A stretch of 9,204 nucleotides of DNA, from the NCBI GenBank assembly GCA_948438565.1, contig CAOJLW010000081.1:1-9204 (forward strand), given 5' to 3'. Below the pieces are notes generated by a model, which did no database searches, was not told the DNA's origin, and worked only from the letters and a program-made list of their open reading frames with translations. Origin of the DNA: an uncultured Lachnospiraceae bacterium (GTDB lineage: Bacteria; Bacillota; Clostridia; Lachnospirales; Lachnospiraceae). The number at the start of each line of letters is the position of its first letter. The stretch's first letter is position 1. Positions 1 through 5,855 of this stretch are shown here, in pieces. Position numbers and translations under genes: made by a program.

Positions 1-16
1 TTAGGGAGGACGAGGT

Positions 17-850
17 ATGAAATTAGGGGAAAAGCAGAAACTGACAGTAGTAAAAAGGGTGGATTTTGGCGTTTATTTGGCAGAGCGGCAGGACGATGAG
101 ACAAGGGTGCTGCTCCCGGCCAGGCAGGTGCCTGAGAATGCGCAGGTAGGCGATGAACTGCTTGTTTTTTTGTATAAAGACTCTCAGGATCGGCTCATAG
201 CGACGACGAATGAGCCATATCTTGCCTTAGACGGACTTGCCGTCTTAAAAGTATTGGAAATCGGACCAATCGGCGCATTTTTAGACTGGGGTTTGGAAAA
301 AGATCTGTTCCTTCCTTTTAAGGAAATGACTAAGAAAGTGGAGTCGGGCGACGAGGTTCTGGTGACCTTATATATTGACAAAAGCCGCAGGCTTTGTGCG
401 AGTATGCGGGGGTTATACGATCTGTTGGAAACGGGGCATACCTATCAGAAAGGCGATTTTGTTTCCGGAAGAGTCTATGAATTCAGCGATAATTTTGGGA
501 CGTTTATCGCGGTGGACGATCGTTATTCCGCCAGGATTCCGTCGTTTGAGGATTGCAGTCATTTACAGATAGGCGATGTGATCCAGGCAAGGGTTGCGAA
601 TGTGAAGTCAGACGGCAAGCTGGATTTGACGCTTCGGGAAAAAGCGTATGTACAAATGGATGCAGATGCAAAAAAAATCCTTGAAGTCATAGATCAGTAT
701 GGCGGTCAGCTTCCATTTAATGACAAGGCGTCGCCGGAGGTCATTAAAAAAGAAATGAAAATGAGTAAAAATGCTTTTAAACGTGCAGTGGGACGTCTTT
801 ATAAAGAACGGAAGATAGCGATAACAGAACAAAATATCCAAAAATTATAA
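17..850 (+). CDS. cvfB: CvfB/YitL-like S1-domain RNA-binding protein
   Basis: A 277-residue protein that looks like the CvfB (Staphylococcus) / YitL (Bacillus) family of cytoplasmic RNA-binding regulators. The layout fits: three S1-type OB-fold segments at about residues 1-63 (start VVKRVDFGVYL), 68-130 (VLEIGPIGAFLDWGLEKDLFLPF, a classic S1 beta-barrel pattern) and 145-208 (GDFVSGRVYE...GKLDLTLRE). A C-terminal winged-helix segment follows at about 215-277 (SPEVIKKEMKMSKNAFKRAVGRLYKERKI). Length matches the family, usually about 280-300 residues. The ATG at 17 has a GGGAGG-type ribosome binding site at 4-9. In Staphylococcus the family affects virulence gene expression through RNA binding; the target here is unknown. 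The thioredoxin reductase gene starts 10 bp downstream, so the two are probably co-transcribed. The promoter lies outside the window. Family assignment is firm, precise role is not. Confidence 0.88.
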   Translation: MKLGEKQKLTVVKRVDFGVYLAERQDDETRVLLPARQVPENAQVGDELLVFLYKDSQDRLIATTNEPYLALDGLAVLKVLEIGPIGAFLDWGLEKDLFLPFKEMTKKVESGDEVLVTLYIDKSRRLCASMRGLYDLLETGHTYQKGDFVSGRVYEFSDNFGTFIAVDDRYSARIPSFEDCSHLQIGDVIQARVANVKSDGKLDLTLREKAYVQMDADAKKILEVIDQYGGQLPFNDKASPEVIKKEMKMSKNAFKRAVGRLYKERKIAITEQNIQKL

Positions 851-860
851 GGAGAGATTC

Positions 861-1778
861 ATGTTTGATGTCATTATTATTGGAAGCGGTCCGGCAGGCC
901 TGACGGCGGCAGTCTATGCGTCCAGGGCGTGTCTTGATACCTTATTGTTGGAAAAACAGCCTATGGGAGGAGGTCAGATTTTAAATACGGCTGACGTGGA
1001 TAATTATCCGGGCCTTCCAGGCATTGACGGTTTTTCATTGGGACAGAAATTTGCGGATCATGCAGACCGGCTTGGCATTCAGCCAGTGACGGAAGAGGTT
1101 ACGCAGATTGACTGTCAGGGTAAAGTAAAACGGGTTGTGACTGCCCAGCAGACTTATGAGGCGAAAACCCTGGTTTATGCGGTTGGGTGCGGATATCGTC
1201 AACTCGGTGTGCCGGGGGAAGAGCAGTTTTTAGGAAAAGGCGTTTCCTATTGCGCAACTTGTGACGGAGCTTTTTTCCGGGGAAAGACGGTTGCCGTTAT
1301 CGGAGGCGGCGATGTGGCGCTGGAGGATGCGTTGTTTTTAGCTAAAATCTGTTCAAAGGTATTTTTAATTCACAGAAGAGATACGTTCCGTGGAGCAAAA
1401 GTTCTTGCAGACAGGGTTTGGACTACAGAAAATATAGAGTTGATTTTAAACACAACAGTAGAAGATATTTTTGGTGGGGAAACGGTGCGGGAAATTGGTA
1501 TTGTCAATAAGAAAACGGCGGAAAAAAGACGTCTGGTTTTGGACGGAGTGTTTGTGGCGGTCGGCTCCATTCCTCATTCCGATTTCCTGCAAGGCCAGGT
1601 GGAAACGGATGACGCCGGTTATATCGTTGCAGGGGAAAATTGCAGGACGAGTGTGGAGGGGGTATATGCCGCAGGGGATATCCGGACAAAAGCGCTGCGC
1701 CAGGTAGTGACAGCCGCTGCAGACGGAGCGAATGCAATAGCGGATATTGAAAAATATCTGGTCAGGAATGCAGAATAG
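861..1778 (+). CDS. trxB: Thioredoxin reductase (NADPH, FAD-dependent)
   Basis: A 305-residue flavoprotein of the low-molecular-weight thioredoxin reductase family, which passes electrons from NADPH through FAD and a redox disulfide to thioredoxin in the cytoplasm. Visible motifs in order: FAD-binding GSGPAG (8-13), GGGQI (36-40), redox-active CATC (Cys131, Cys134), NADPH-binding GGGDVALEDA (148-157), HRRDTFR (171-177, arginines expected to contact the NADP 2'-phosphate), and the second FAD motif GVYAAGDI (267-274). The length is normal for TrxB. A strong ribosome binding site (AAGGAG, 849-854) precedes the ATG. Slightly unusual are Gly-Asp-Val in the NADPH motif, where GGGNSA/GGGDSA is commoner, and AVGCGYRQLG in place of the usual ATGA-x-x-R-x-L. 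There is no thioredoxin gene beside it, so a related TrxB-like oxidoreductase with another partner cannot be excluded. No terminator follows; the next promoter begins 2 bp after the stop codon. Confidence 0.93.
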   Translation: MFDVIIIGSGPAGLTAAVYASRACLDTLLLEKQPMGGGQILNTADVDNYPGLPGIDGFSLGQKFADHADRLGIQPVTEEVTQIDCQGKVKRVVTAQQTYEAKTLVYAVGCGYRQLGVPGEEQFLGKGVSYCATCDGAFFRGKTVAVIGGGDVALEDALFLAKICSKVFLIHRRDTFRGAKVLADRVWTTENIELILNTTVEDIFGGETVREIGIVNKKTAEKRRLVLDGVFVAVGSIPHSDFLQGQVETDDAGYIVAGENCRTSVEGVYAAGDIRTKALRQVVTAAADGANAIADIEKYLVRNAE

Positions 1779-1780
1779 GG

Positions 1781-1809
1781 TTGACGTGAAATTATTGATT
1801 TGTTATAAT
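1781..1809 (+). promoter_or_regulatory. Strong sigma-A promoter for the NlpC/P60 gene
   Basis: TTGACG at 1781-1786, a 17-bp spacer and a perfect TATAAT at 1804-1809. TG at 1801-1802, one base before the -10 hexamer, makes an extended -10. The predicted transcript start is near 1816, giving a leader of about 65 nt. The -35 hexamer begins 2 bp after the trxB stop codon, so the cell-wall hydrolase gene has its own promoter even though trxB lacks a terminator. Confidence 0.85.
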
Positions 1810-1814
1810 CACAC

Positions 1815-1841
1815 TGTAAAAAAATGTAAATAATTTGTAAC
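1815..1841 (+). promoter_or_regulatory. Triple TGTAA repeat with a WalR-like box in the leader
   Basis: TGTAAA at 1815-1820, TGTAAA at 1825-1830 and TGTAAC at 1836-1841, with 4- and 5-nt spacers, so each copy sits about one helical turn from the next. The second and third copies (1825-1841) exactly fit the published WalR (YycF) consensus TGTWAH-N5-TGTWAH. The downstream gene encodes an NlpC/P60 hydrolase with SH3b domains, the sort of gene WalRK controls in Bacillus and Staphylococcus. The site lies just downstream of the -10, at or after the transcript start, which would suit repression better than activation. Assignment to WalR is inference. Confidence 0.45.
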
Positions 1842-1866
1842 ATAGAAGATAAAAATGTGTGATTTT

Positions 1867-1873
1867 GGAGGAG
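1867..1873 (+). promoter_or_regulatory. Ribosome binding site fixing the start at 1882
   Basis: GGAGGAG lies 8 nt before the ATG at 1882. An in-frame ATG at 1855 lies upstream of this site, has no ribosome binding site of its own and would put nine extra residues ahead of the signal peptide. The start at 1882 is therefore preferred. Confidence 0.85.
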
Positions 1874-1881
1874 CGTATTTC

Positions 1882-3036
1882 ATGAATTTTAATCGTAAAA
1901 TTTCTCGTATGACCGCGTGCTGTGTAGCCGCAGCGATAACACTTGGCAGTGCACCTGCTGTAACCTATGCAGATATACCGGTAGCAGGGGCGCCTGCGAT
2001 GACGTCGATTTCTTTGGAGCCAGAGAATGCTTTTACCAGTATATCGGCAGGCATATCGCAAAAGGTGGCTGATTGCGTGTCGGCGGCTGCAGTAGAAGCG
2101 GCCGGAGCCAAATCCGAATATGCGGATATTGCAATTGCTCAGGTGGACAACTATGTCAATGTCCGGGATGCTGCCGGGGAGGATGGCGAGATTGTAGGAA
2201 AGCTTTATAATAATTCTGCGGCAACTGTAGAAGCAACCGAAGGGGATTGGTACAAAATTACTTCCGGCAATGTTACCGGTTATGTAAAAAGCGAATTTGT
2301 AGTTTGCGGAGACGAAGAATTGGCCAAAGAAGTGAGTCGGCGTGTTGCGACCGTTCAGACGGAGACGCTGTTCGTCCGTACAGAACCGACGACGGATTCC
2401 GATGTATTGGGCATGGTTCCGGATCAGGAAGGATTGACGGTAACGGATGAATCCGTAAATGGATGGACAAAAGTTTCGATAGAAGAGGGAGAAGGTTATG
2501 TATCCAATGACTATGTGACCAAATCCATAGAATTTGTAACGGCAGAGTCAAAGGCGGAAGAAGAAGCGCGTTTAGCGCGGGAAGAAGCCGAGAGACAGGC
2601 GGCAGCGGCAGCGGCAGCAGAAAAATTGGCCGCCGCTAAATCCAAGAAAGGCTCTTCCGGTTCTGGCGGACGTTCGTCTGCACCGTCTGGATCCGGTGGA
2701 AGCGCAGTTGCTAATTATGCCTGTCAGTTTGTTGGCAACCCCTATGTATGGGGCGGTTCGAGTCTGACAAACGGCGCAGACTGTTCCGGGTTCGTTATGG
2801 CGGTATATGCGGCATTTGGCGTAGGACTTCCGCATTCTTCTTCCGCTATGTGCGGCGTTGGATATGGAGTCAGCGCATCGGATATGCAGCCCGGCGATAT
2901 CATCTGTTACAGTGGACATGTTGCCATTTATGTGGGCAATAATACAATTGTACATGCCAGCACAGAGGCGACCGGCATTAAATATACATCGCCAGCCAAT
3001 TATAAACCGATTATAGCCGTACGTAGGATTTTCTAA
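1882..3036 (+). CDS. Secreted SH3b-SH3b-NlpC/P60 peptidoglycan endopeptidase
   Basis: A 384-residue exported cell-wall hydrolase, predicted to cut peptide stems of peptidoglycan (typically the gamma-D-Glu to diamino-acid bond). Residues 1-30 form a Sec signal peptide: a basic N-terminus (NRKISR), a hydrophobic core and likely cleavage after TYA at 30. Two bacterial SH3 domains follow at about 84-142 (YVNVRDAAG...GYVKSEFV) and 156-213 (LFVRTEPTTDSDVLG...GYVSNDYV). A charged, alanine-rich coiled coil spans about 220-255 and a Ser/Gly linker 257-274. The NlpC/P60 domain occupies 275-384, with catalytic Cys301 in DCSGF, His346 in SGHVAIY and a third polar residue, probably His358 in IVHAS. All catalytic residues are present, so the enzyme should be active. 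It is a single-gene unit with its own promoter and terminator. The leader carries a possible WalR box. The SH3b domains probably bind the wall. Exact bond specificity cannot be read from sequence. Confidence 0.93.
   Translation: MNFNRKISRMTACCVAAAITLGSAPAVTYADIPVAGAPAMTSISLEPENAFTSISAGISQKVADCVSAAAVEAAGAKSEYADIAIAQVDNYVNVRDAAGEDGEIVGKLYNNSAATVEATEGDWYKITSGNVTGYVKSEFVVCGDEELAKEVSRRVATVQTETLFVRTEPTTDSDVLGMVPDQEGLTVTDESVNGWTKVSIEEGEGYVSNDYVTKSIEFVTAESKAEEEARLAREEAERQAAAAAAAEKLAAAKSKKGSSGSGGRSSAPSGSGGSAVANYACQFVGNPYVWGGSSLTNGADCSGFVMAVYAAFGVGLPHSSSAMCGVGYGVSASDMQPGDIICYSGHVAIYVGNNTIVHASTEATGIKYTSPANYKPIIAVRRIF
2599..2616 (+). repeat. In-frame GCGGCA microrepeat (Ala-Ala)
   Basis: Three perfect tandem copies of the 6-mer GCGGCA, followed by a further GCA. 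They encode most of the alanine run in the coiled-coil linker of the NlpC/P60 protein. Copy-number change would keep the reading frame and alter only linker length. Confidence 0.8.
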
Positions 3037-3058
3037 AATCACATACATACATAAATGC

Positions 3059-3096
3059 AACCCATCTTCTTATGACATATGAGAAGATGGGTTTTT
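3059..3096 (+). terminator. Intrinsic terminator after the NlpC/P60 gene
   Basis: AACCCATCTTCT at 3059-3070 pairs perfectly with AGAAGATGGGTT at 3082-3093. The stem may be extended inward by A-T and G-T pairs, and a T run ends at 3096. It lies 23 nt after the stop codon, which is ideal for Rho-independent termination. Because both arms carry A/T ends, some activity on the reverse strand is possible, but there is no gene there. Confidence 0.9.
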
Positions 3097-3167
3097 CTAA
3101 TGTCATAGAAAAGACCTTGCTGATGCGAAGTGTGTAAGTATCTGACTTTCTTATGAAACAAAATCCT

Positions 3168-3247
3168 TACGGGTTGCCAAGCGTCAATGAAGCTTGTTCG
3201 GCGACGACCGAAACGGAGTGTAGAGGATGCGCACTGCGCCCAAAAGG
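3168..3247. repeat. GC-richer block, candidate dispersed repeat
   Basis: About 80 bp that stand out in the AT-rich intergenic region: roughly 57% GC by hand count for 3171-3245 against about 36% for the 70 bp upstream. It contains TTCGG-N6-CCGAA (3197-3212) and the near-palindrome GCGCACTGCGC (3230-3240). Reading frames on the reverse strand give wording (WAQCASSTLRFGRRR-like) that I recall from spurious short ORFs scattered through Lachnospiraceae genomes, which suggests a multicopy element rather than a gene. This rests on memory and was not searched. It could also be part of a small RNA or the remains of an old mobile element. Confidence 0.35.
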
Positions 3248-3360
3248 AAAATGACTGCGTTGGATGGTAGAAGATGATCTTGGAAAATGAAAGATAAAAA
3301 TAATTTCCTGCAAGAATCTTTTTTGACTGTCGGAAATTGAAATTAGGCATAATGCACAAA

Positions 3361-3380
3361 ATGTCAAATAATGTCAAATC
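3361..3380 (+). repeat. Tandem 10-mer ATGTCAAAT(A/C)
   Basis: Two adjacent copies, ATGTCAAATA and ATGTCAAATC, differ only in the last base. They sit about 25 bp before the DnaA-box cluster, with the same 10-bp period as the TGTGGAATGT/TGTGGAAAGT pair at 3405-3424. They may be part of one protein-binding array. Confidence 0.6.
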
Positions 3381-3404
3381 ATACCAACAAAGGTCGAAAT
3401 GGAA

Positions 3405-3526
3405 TGTGGAATGTTGTGGAAAGTTATCCACGAAAAAAAGTCTGAAAAACCAGAAGAAATGGAGTTATACACCAAGTTATCCACATTATCCACAAAAATA
3501 GACATAAAAAAATGAAGTTATTCACT
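3405..3526 (+). promoter_or_regulatory. Orphan DnaA-box cluster
   Basis: Five same-strand sequences match or nearly match the DnaA box TTATNCACA: TTATCCACG 3424-3432, TTATACACC 3465-3473, TTATCCACA 3477-3485, TTATCCACA 3486-3494 (the last two directly abutting) and TTATTCACT 3518-3526. Two weaker boxes on the other strand read TGTGGAATG (3405-3413) and TGTGGAAAG (3415-3423). The second of these forms the inverted pair GTGGA-N6-TCCAC with the first strong box. The surrounding DNA is A/T-rich. No dnaA, dnaN or rpmH is nearby and flanking genes point the same way, so a bidirectional chromosomal origin is unlikely. A DnaA-binding regulatory or titration cluster, as known outside oriC in Bacillus subtilis, is the better reading. 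The remaining stretch 3527-3697 holds two TTGACA hexamers (3566 and 3599), neither with a good -10, and no gene. Confidence 0.7.
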
Positions 3527-3697
3527 GGAAAATAAGAACATATGTTTTGTTACTTTGCAATAAACTTGACAGGAGGCGAAAAAACAGGAGAAAAGATATT
3601 GACATTTCAAATGTGCAAATATGAAGAAAAATAGCGAAAAAAGTCTGTTATTTGTCGAATGATACGACTTTTGGTCGCAACCGATTGGAAACCGAAC

Positions 3698-3726
3698 TTG
3701 TGCAATTCCGTAAACAATGCTATACT
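3698..3726 (+). promoter_or_regulatory. Probable promoter of the YcxB-tsaE-ispD operon
   Basis: TTGTGC at 3698-3703, a 17-bp spacer and TATACT at 3721-3726, preceded by TGC, which gives an extended -10 (TGCTATACT). The predicted start is near 3733, about 20 nt before the ATG at 3754. The -35 is weak but the extended -10 compensates. It is the best promoter in the intergenic region, about 170 bp downstream of the last DnaA box. Confidence 0.55.
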
Positions 3727-3742
3727 TTTGTCAGAAATATAC

Positions 3743-3748
3743 AGGAGG
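3743..3748 (+). promoter_or_regulatory. Ribosome binding site fixing the start at 3754
   Basis: AGGAGG, 5 nt before the ATG at 3754. A longer open frame reaches back to a TTG at 3652, but that start has no ribosome binding site, and the extra 34 residues overlap the predicted promoter. Confidence 0.85.
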
Positions 3749-3753
3749 TTGAC

Positions 3754-4251
3754 ATGAGGGCGGAATTTGATATAACGTTAAGCGCCAGGGATATGTATCG
3801 TTTTAGTATGTATCATGCTTATACTGGAAGCCAGGGGATTGTCTCGATTGTAATATCGGCGTTTTGTTTTTTTGCAGCCTTTCGGACTTATGGTTATGTA
3901 GGGCAGCCGTATACCATACTTTATGCGGCGTTTGGGGTGTTATTCCTCATTTATATACCGTTCAATTTATATTTGCGTTCCAAACGGCAGATCTTGCTGT
4001 CGGAGGCTTTGCGCAATATGCTGCATTATGTGGTGGATGAACAGGGGATTCATACTTCTCAAAATGGGGCGTCGGCTGATTTGCCCTGGGAACAAGTGTA
4101 TAAGCTGATCGTAACCGGCAGTCAGATCTTGATCTATAGTAACCGGGTCAATGCTTATATTATTCCTCGGAATCAGATAGCGGCAGAATATGAGGCGTTT
4201 TGCCGGATGGCAAAACAGAATTTGCCAAAATACAGATTAAAAATGAAATGA
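3754..4251 (+). CDS. YcxB-like small membrane protein
   Basis: A 165-residue protein with two hydrophobic segments (about 28-47 and 53-73) and a C-terminal soluble domain at about 90-145. The pattern fits the YcxB-like family: VDEQGIH...LPWEQVYKLIVTGSQILIYSNRVNAYIIPRNQI, that is, a conserved W before a short strand, then I-Y and a late 'IIP'. The family is widespread in Firmicutes and has no established biochemical role; the C-terminal domain resembles a small PH-like beta fold. The start was chosen at the ATG with AGGAGG 5 nt upstream. It is the first gene of the tight series leading into tsaE (10-bp gap). Family call is fairly sure, function unknown. Confidence 0.72.
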   Translation: MRAEFDITLSARDMYRFSMYHAYTGSQGIVSIVISAFCFFAAFRTYGYVGQPYTILYAAFGVLFLIYIPFNLYLRSKRQILLSEALRNMLHYVVDEQGIHTSQNGASADLPWEQVYKLIVTGSQILIYSNRVNAYIIPRNQIAAEYEAFCRMAKQNLPKYRLKMK

Positions 4252-4261
4252 AAGGTATAGG

Positions 4262-4699
4262 ATGCAGACAATATATGAGACATTTTCTCCGGAAGAGACG
4301 GCTGCTTTCGGCAGGCGCCTGGGCGAGCAGGCTAAGCCGGGGGATGTATATGCGTTAGTTGGAGATTTGGGCGTTGGCAAGACGGTTTTCATCCAGGGCA
4401 TAGCGTCGGGACTGGGGATTTTGGAGCCTGTATGCAGTCCCACGTTTACCATTGTGCAAGTTTATGAAAGCGGAAGGATACCATTGTACCATTTTGATGT
4501 GTATCGAATTGGCGACATAGAAGAGATGGAAGAAATTGGATATGAAGATTATTTTTATGGCCGCGGTTTGGCTATGATTGAGTGGGCGGATCTGGTGACA
4601 GAGCTGCTTCCGTCGCGCCATACCGTCATTACCATAGAAAAAGATTTGGAACAGGGTTTTGATTACCGAAGGATCCGGATGGAAGAGGTGGGGATATGA
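4262..4699 (+). CDS. tsaE: TsaE, ATPase of the tRNA t6A37 complex
   Basis: A 145-residue P-loop ATPase that works with TsaB and TsaD in the cytoplasm. ATP hydrolysis by TsaE resets the complex that places threonylcarbamoyl on A37 of tRNAs reading ANN codons. Visible motifs: Walker A GDLGVGKT (34-41), the SPTFTIV segment (59-65) typical of the family, a HFDVYRI strand (77-83) and IEWAD (106-110). Length is close to the usual 150. Only a weak AAAGG lies before the ATG, so translation may depend partly on the preceding gene, 10 bp upstream. The stop codon overlaps the tsaB start in ATGA (4696-4699), the arrangement expected for translational coupling of complex partners. Confidence 0.95.
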   Translation: MQTIYETFSPEETAAFGRRLGEQAKPGDVYALVGDLGVGKTVFIQGIASGLGILEPVCSPTFTIVQVYESGRIPLYHFDVYRIGDIEEMEEIGYEDYFYGRGLAMIEWADLVTELLPSRHTVITIEKDLEQGFDYRRIRMEEVGI

Positions 4700-5400
4700 A
4701 AATATTGGCGGTTGACAGCTCCGGTCTGGTGGCAAGTGTGGCGGTCGTCCAAGATGAAAATTTGTTGGGGGAATTTACCGTAAATTATAAAAAGACGCAT
4801 TCCCAAACGCTGCTTCCAATGCTGGATGAGATGGCTAAAATGATAGAATTGGATTTGCAAACCCTGGACGCCATTGCCGTTGCGCAGGGGCCTGGGTCTT
4901 TTACCGGATTGCGAATAGGTTCCGCAACCGTAAAAGGTTTGGCCCTGGCATTGGAGAAGCCAATTGTCGGGATTCCGACTGTGGACGCTCTGGCGTATAA
5001 CTTATGCGGGCATCGGGACGTCGTCTGCCCGTTGATGGATGCCAGACGGGGGCAGGCATATACCGGACTATATCAGTTTGAAGGCAATCGGATGCAGATT
5101 TTAAAAGAACAGTGTGCAGTAGATATTCATACGATCCTGACGGCAATCAATGAGATAGGCAGACCTGCGGTATTTTTGGGAGATGGCGTGCCGGTGTTTG
5201 CTCCTTTTATAGAAGAGCAATTACAGGTTCCATGGACATTTGCGCCGCCTCATCTAAATAAGCAGCGGGCAGGCGCAGTGGCGGCGTTGGCCAGGCAATA
5301 TTATACGGAGGGAAAAGCAGTTTGCGCTGCCGAGCATAAACCCGAATATTTAAGACTTTCGCAGGCGGAGCGGGAACGTATGGAGCGTGGACATGTTTGA
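4696..5400 (+). CDS. tsaB: TsaB, scaffold subunit of the tRNA t6A37 complex
   Basis: A 234-residue inactive ASKHA-fold paralogue of TsaD that bridges TsaD and TsaE. Features: N-terminal MKILAVDSSG with the ASVAV strand, the family signature GPGSFTGLRIG (65-75) and PLMDARRGQAY (112-122), then the C-terminal segment with YLRLSQAERE (218-227). The length is typical (about 230). It overlaps tsaE by 4 bp and the rimI gene by 8 bp (with the start chosen there). Internal GGAG at 5382-5385 near its 3' end serves the next gene. No missing motif was seen. Confidence 0.94.
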   Translation: MKILAVDSSGLVASVAVVQDENLLGEFTVNYKKTHSQTLLPMLDEMAKMIELDLQTLDAIAVAQGPGSFTGLRIGSATVKGLALALEKPIVGIPTVDALAYNLCGHRDVVCPLMDARRGQAYTGLYQFEGNRMQILKEQCAVDIHTILTAINEIGRPAVFLGDGVPVFAPFIEEQLQVPWTFAPPHLNKQRAGAVAALARQYYTEGKAVCAAEHKPEYLRLSQAERERMERGHV

Positions 5401-5839
5401 GATCAGGGAAATGACGCAAGCAGATCTGACTCAGGTAGCGGCTCTTGCAGCGTCATTGTTTACACAGCCCTGGAACAAACAGGGGTTTGCGGAAGCGCTT
5501 CCAATGGATAATACCTGTTTTTTAATCGCGGAAAAAGAAGGTATGATTTTAGGATATTGCGGTTTGTATATGGCGTTGGACGAAGGTGAGATTATCAATA
5601 TTGCTGTCCGGGCAGATTCACAGCAGCAAGGCATAGCGGATCAATTGTTAAAAGCCGTCCTCAAAGAGGGAAAAAGAAACGGCGTAGAGCGTTTTTTTTT
5701 GGAGGTTCGCGTATCCAATATCGGAGCTATCCGGCTTTATGAAAAAAATGGGTTTCACAAGCAGGGAGTTCGTAAAAATTTCTATCGCAATCCCTGCGAG
5801 GACGCCTATGTCATGAATCGGATGGATGAAATAAAATAA
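5393..5839 (+). CDS. rimI: RimI-like ribosomal protein S18 N-acetyltransferase
   Basis: A 148-residue GNAT-fold acetyltransferase. By family it acetylates the N-terminal alanine of ribosomal protein S18, although some RimI homologues act on other proteins. Seen in the sequence: N-terminal IREMTQADL, NIAVRADSQQQGIADQLL (69-85, acetyl-CoA loop fitting Q-x-x-G-x-A), LEVRVSN with Glu104 and AIRLYEKNGF with Tyr116. These two residues correspond to the catalytic Glu103 and Tyr115 described for Salmonella/E. coli RimI. The ATG at 5393 is preferred to the GTG at 5387 because GGAG (5382-5385) lies 7 nt before it and only 1 nt before the GTG. Nine T in a row (5692-5700) sit just before the Glu104 codon. 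The usual neighbour tsaB overlaps it, supporting the call. Confidence 0.9.
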   Translation: MFEIREMTQADLTQVAALAASLFTQPWNKQGFAEALPMDNTCFLIAEKEGMILGYCGLYMALDEGEIINIAVRADSQQQGIADQLLKAVLKEGKRNGVERFFLEVRVSNIGAIRLYEKNGFHKQGVRKNFYRNPCEDAYVMNRMDEIK

Positions 5840-5855
5840 ATAGTTAGGAGTTATT

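Noticed and set aside
2572..3060. 162-residue minus-strand open frame opposite the NlpC/P60 domain
   Set aside because: It is antisense to a clearly coding region with intact catalytic motifs and shows no recognisable domain; a shadow frame.
3039..3431. 130-residue open frame on the minus strand across the terminator and intergenic region
   Set aside because: It spans the terminator hairpin, lacks a ribosome binding site, has unnatural composition (rich in His, Cys, Trp and Phe clusters) and overlaps the candidate repeat.
3405..3526. Chromosomal origin (oriC) at the DnaA boxes
   Set aside because: No dnaA, dnaN or rpmH, no clear DnaA-trio or unwinding element, and flanking genes are co-directional. 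Kept as an orphan cluster instead.
3566..3604. Two TTGACA hexamers as promoters
   Set aside because: Neither has an acceptable -10 hexamer at 16-19 bp; the extended -10 promoter at 3698-3726 is better.
3652..3753. Longer YcxB-like protein starting at TTG 3652
   Set aside because: No ribosome binding site; the extension covers the predicted promoter, and the ATG at 3754 has a perfect AGGAGG.
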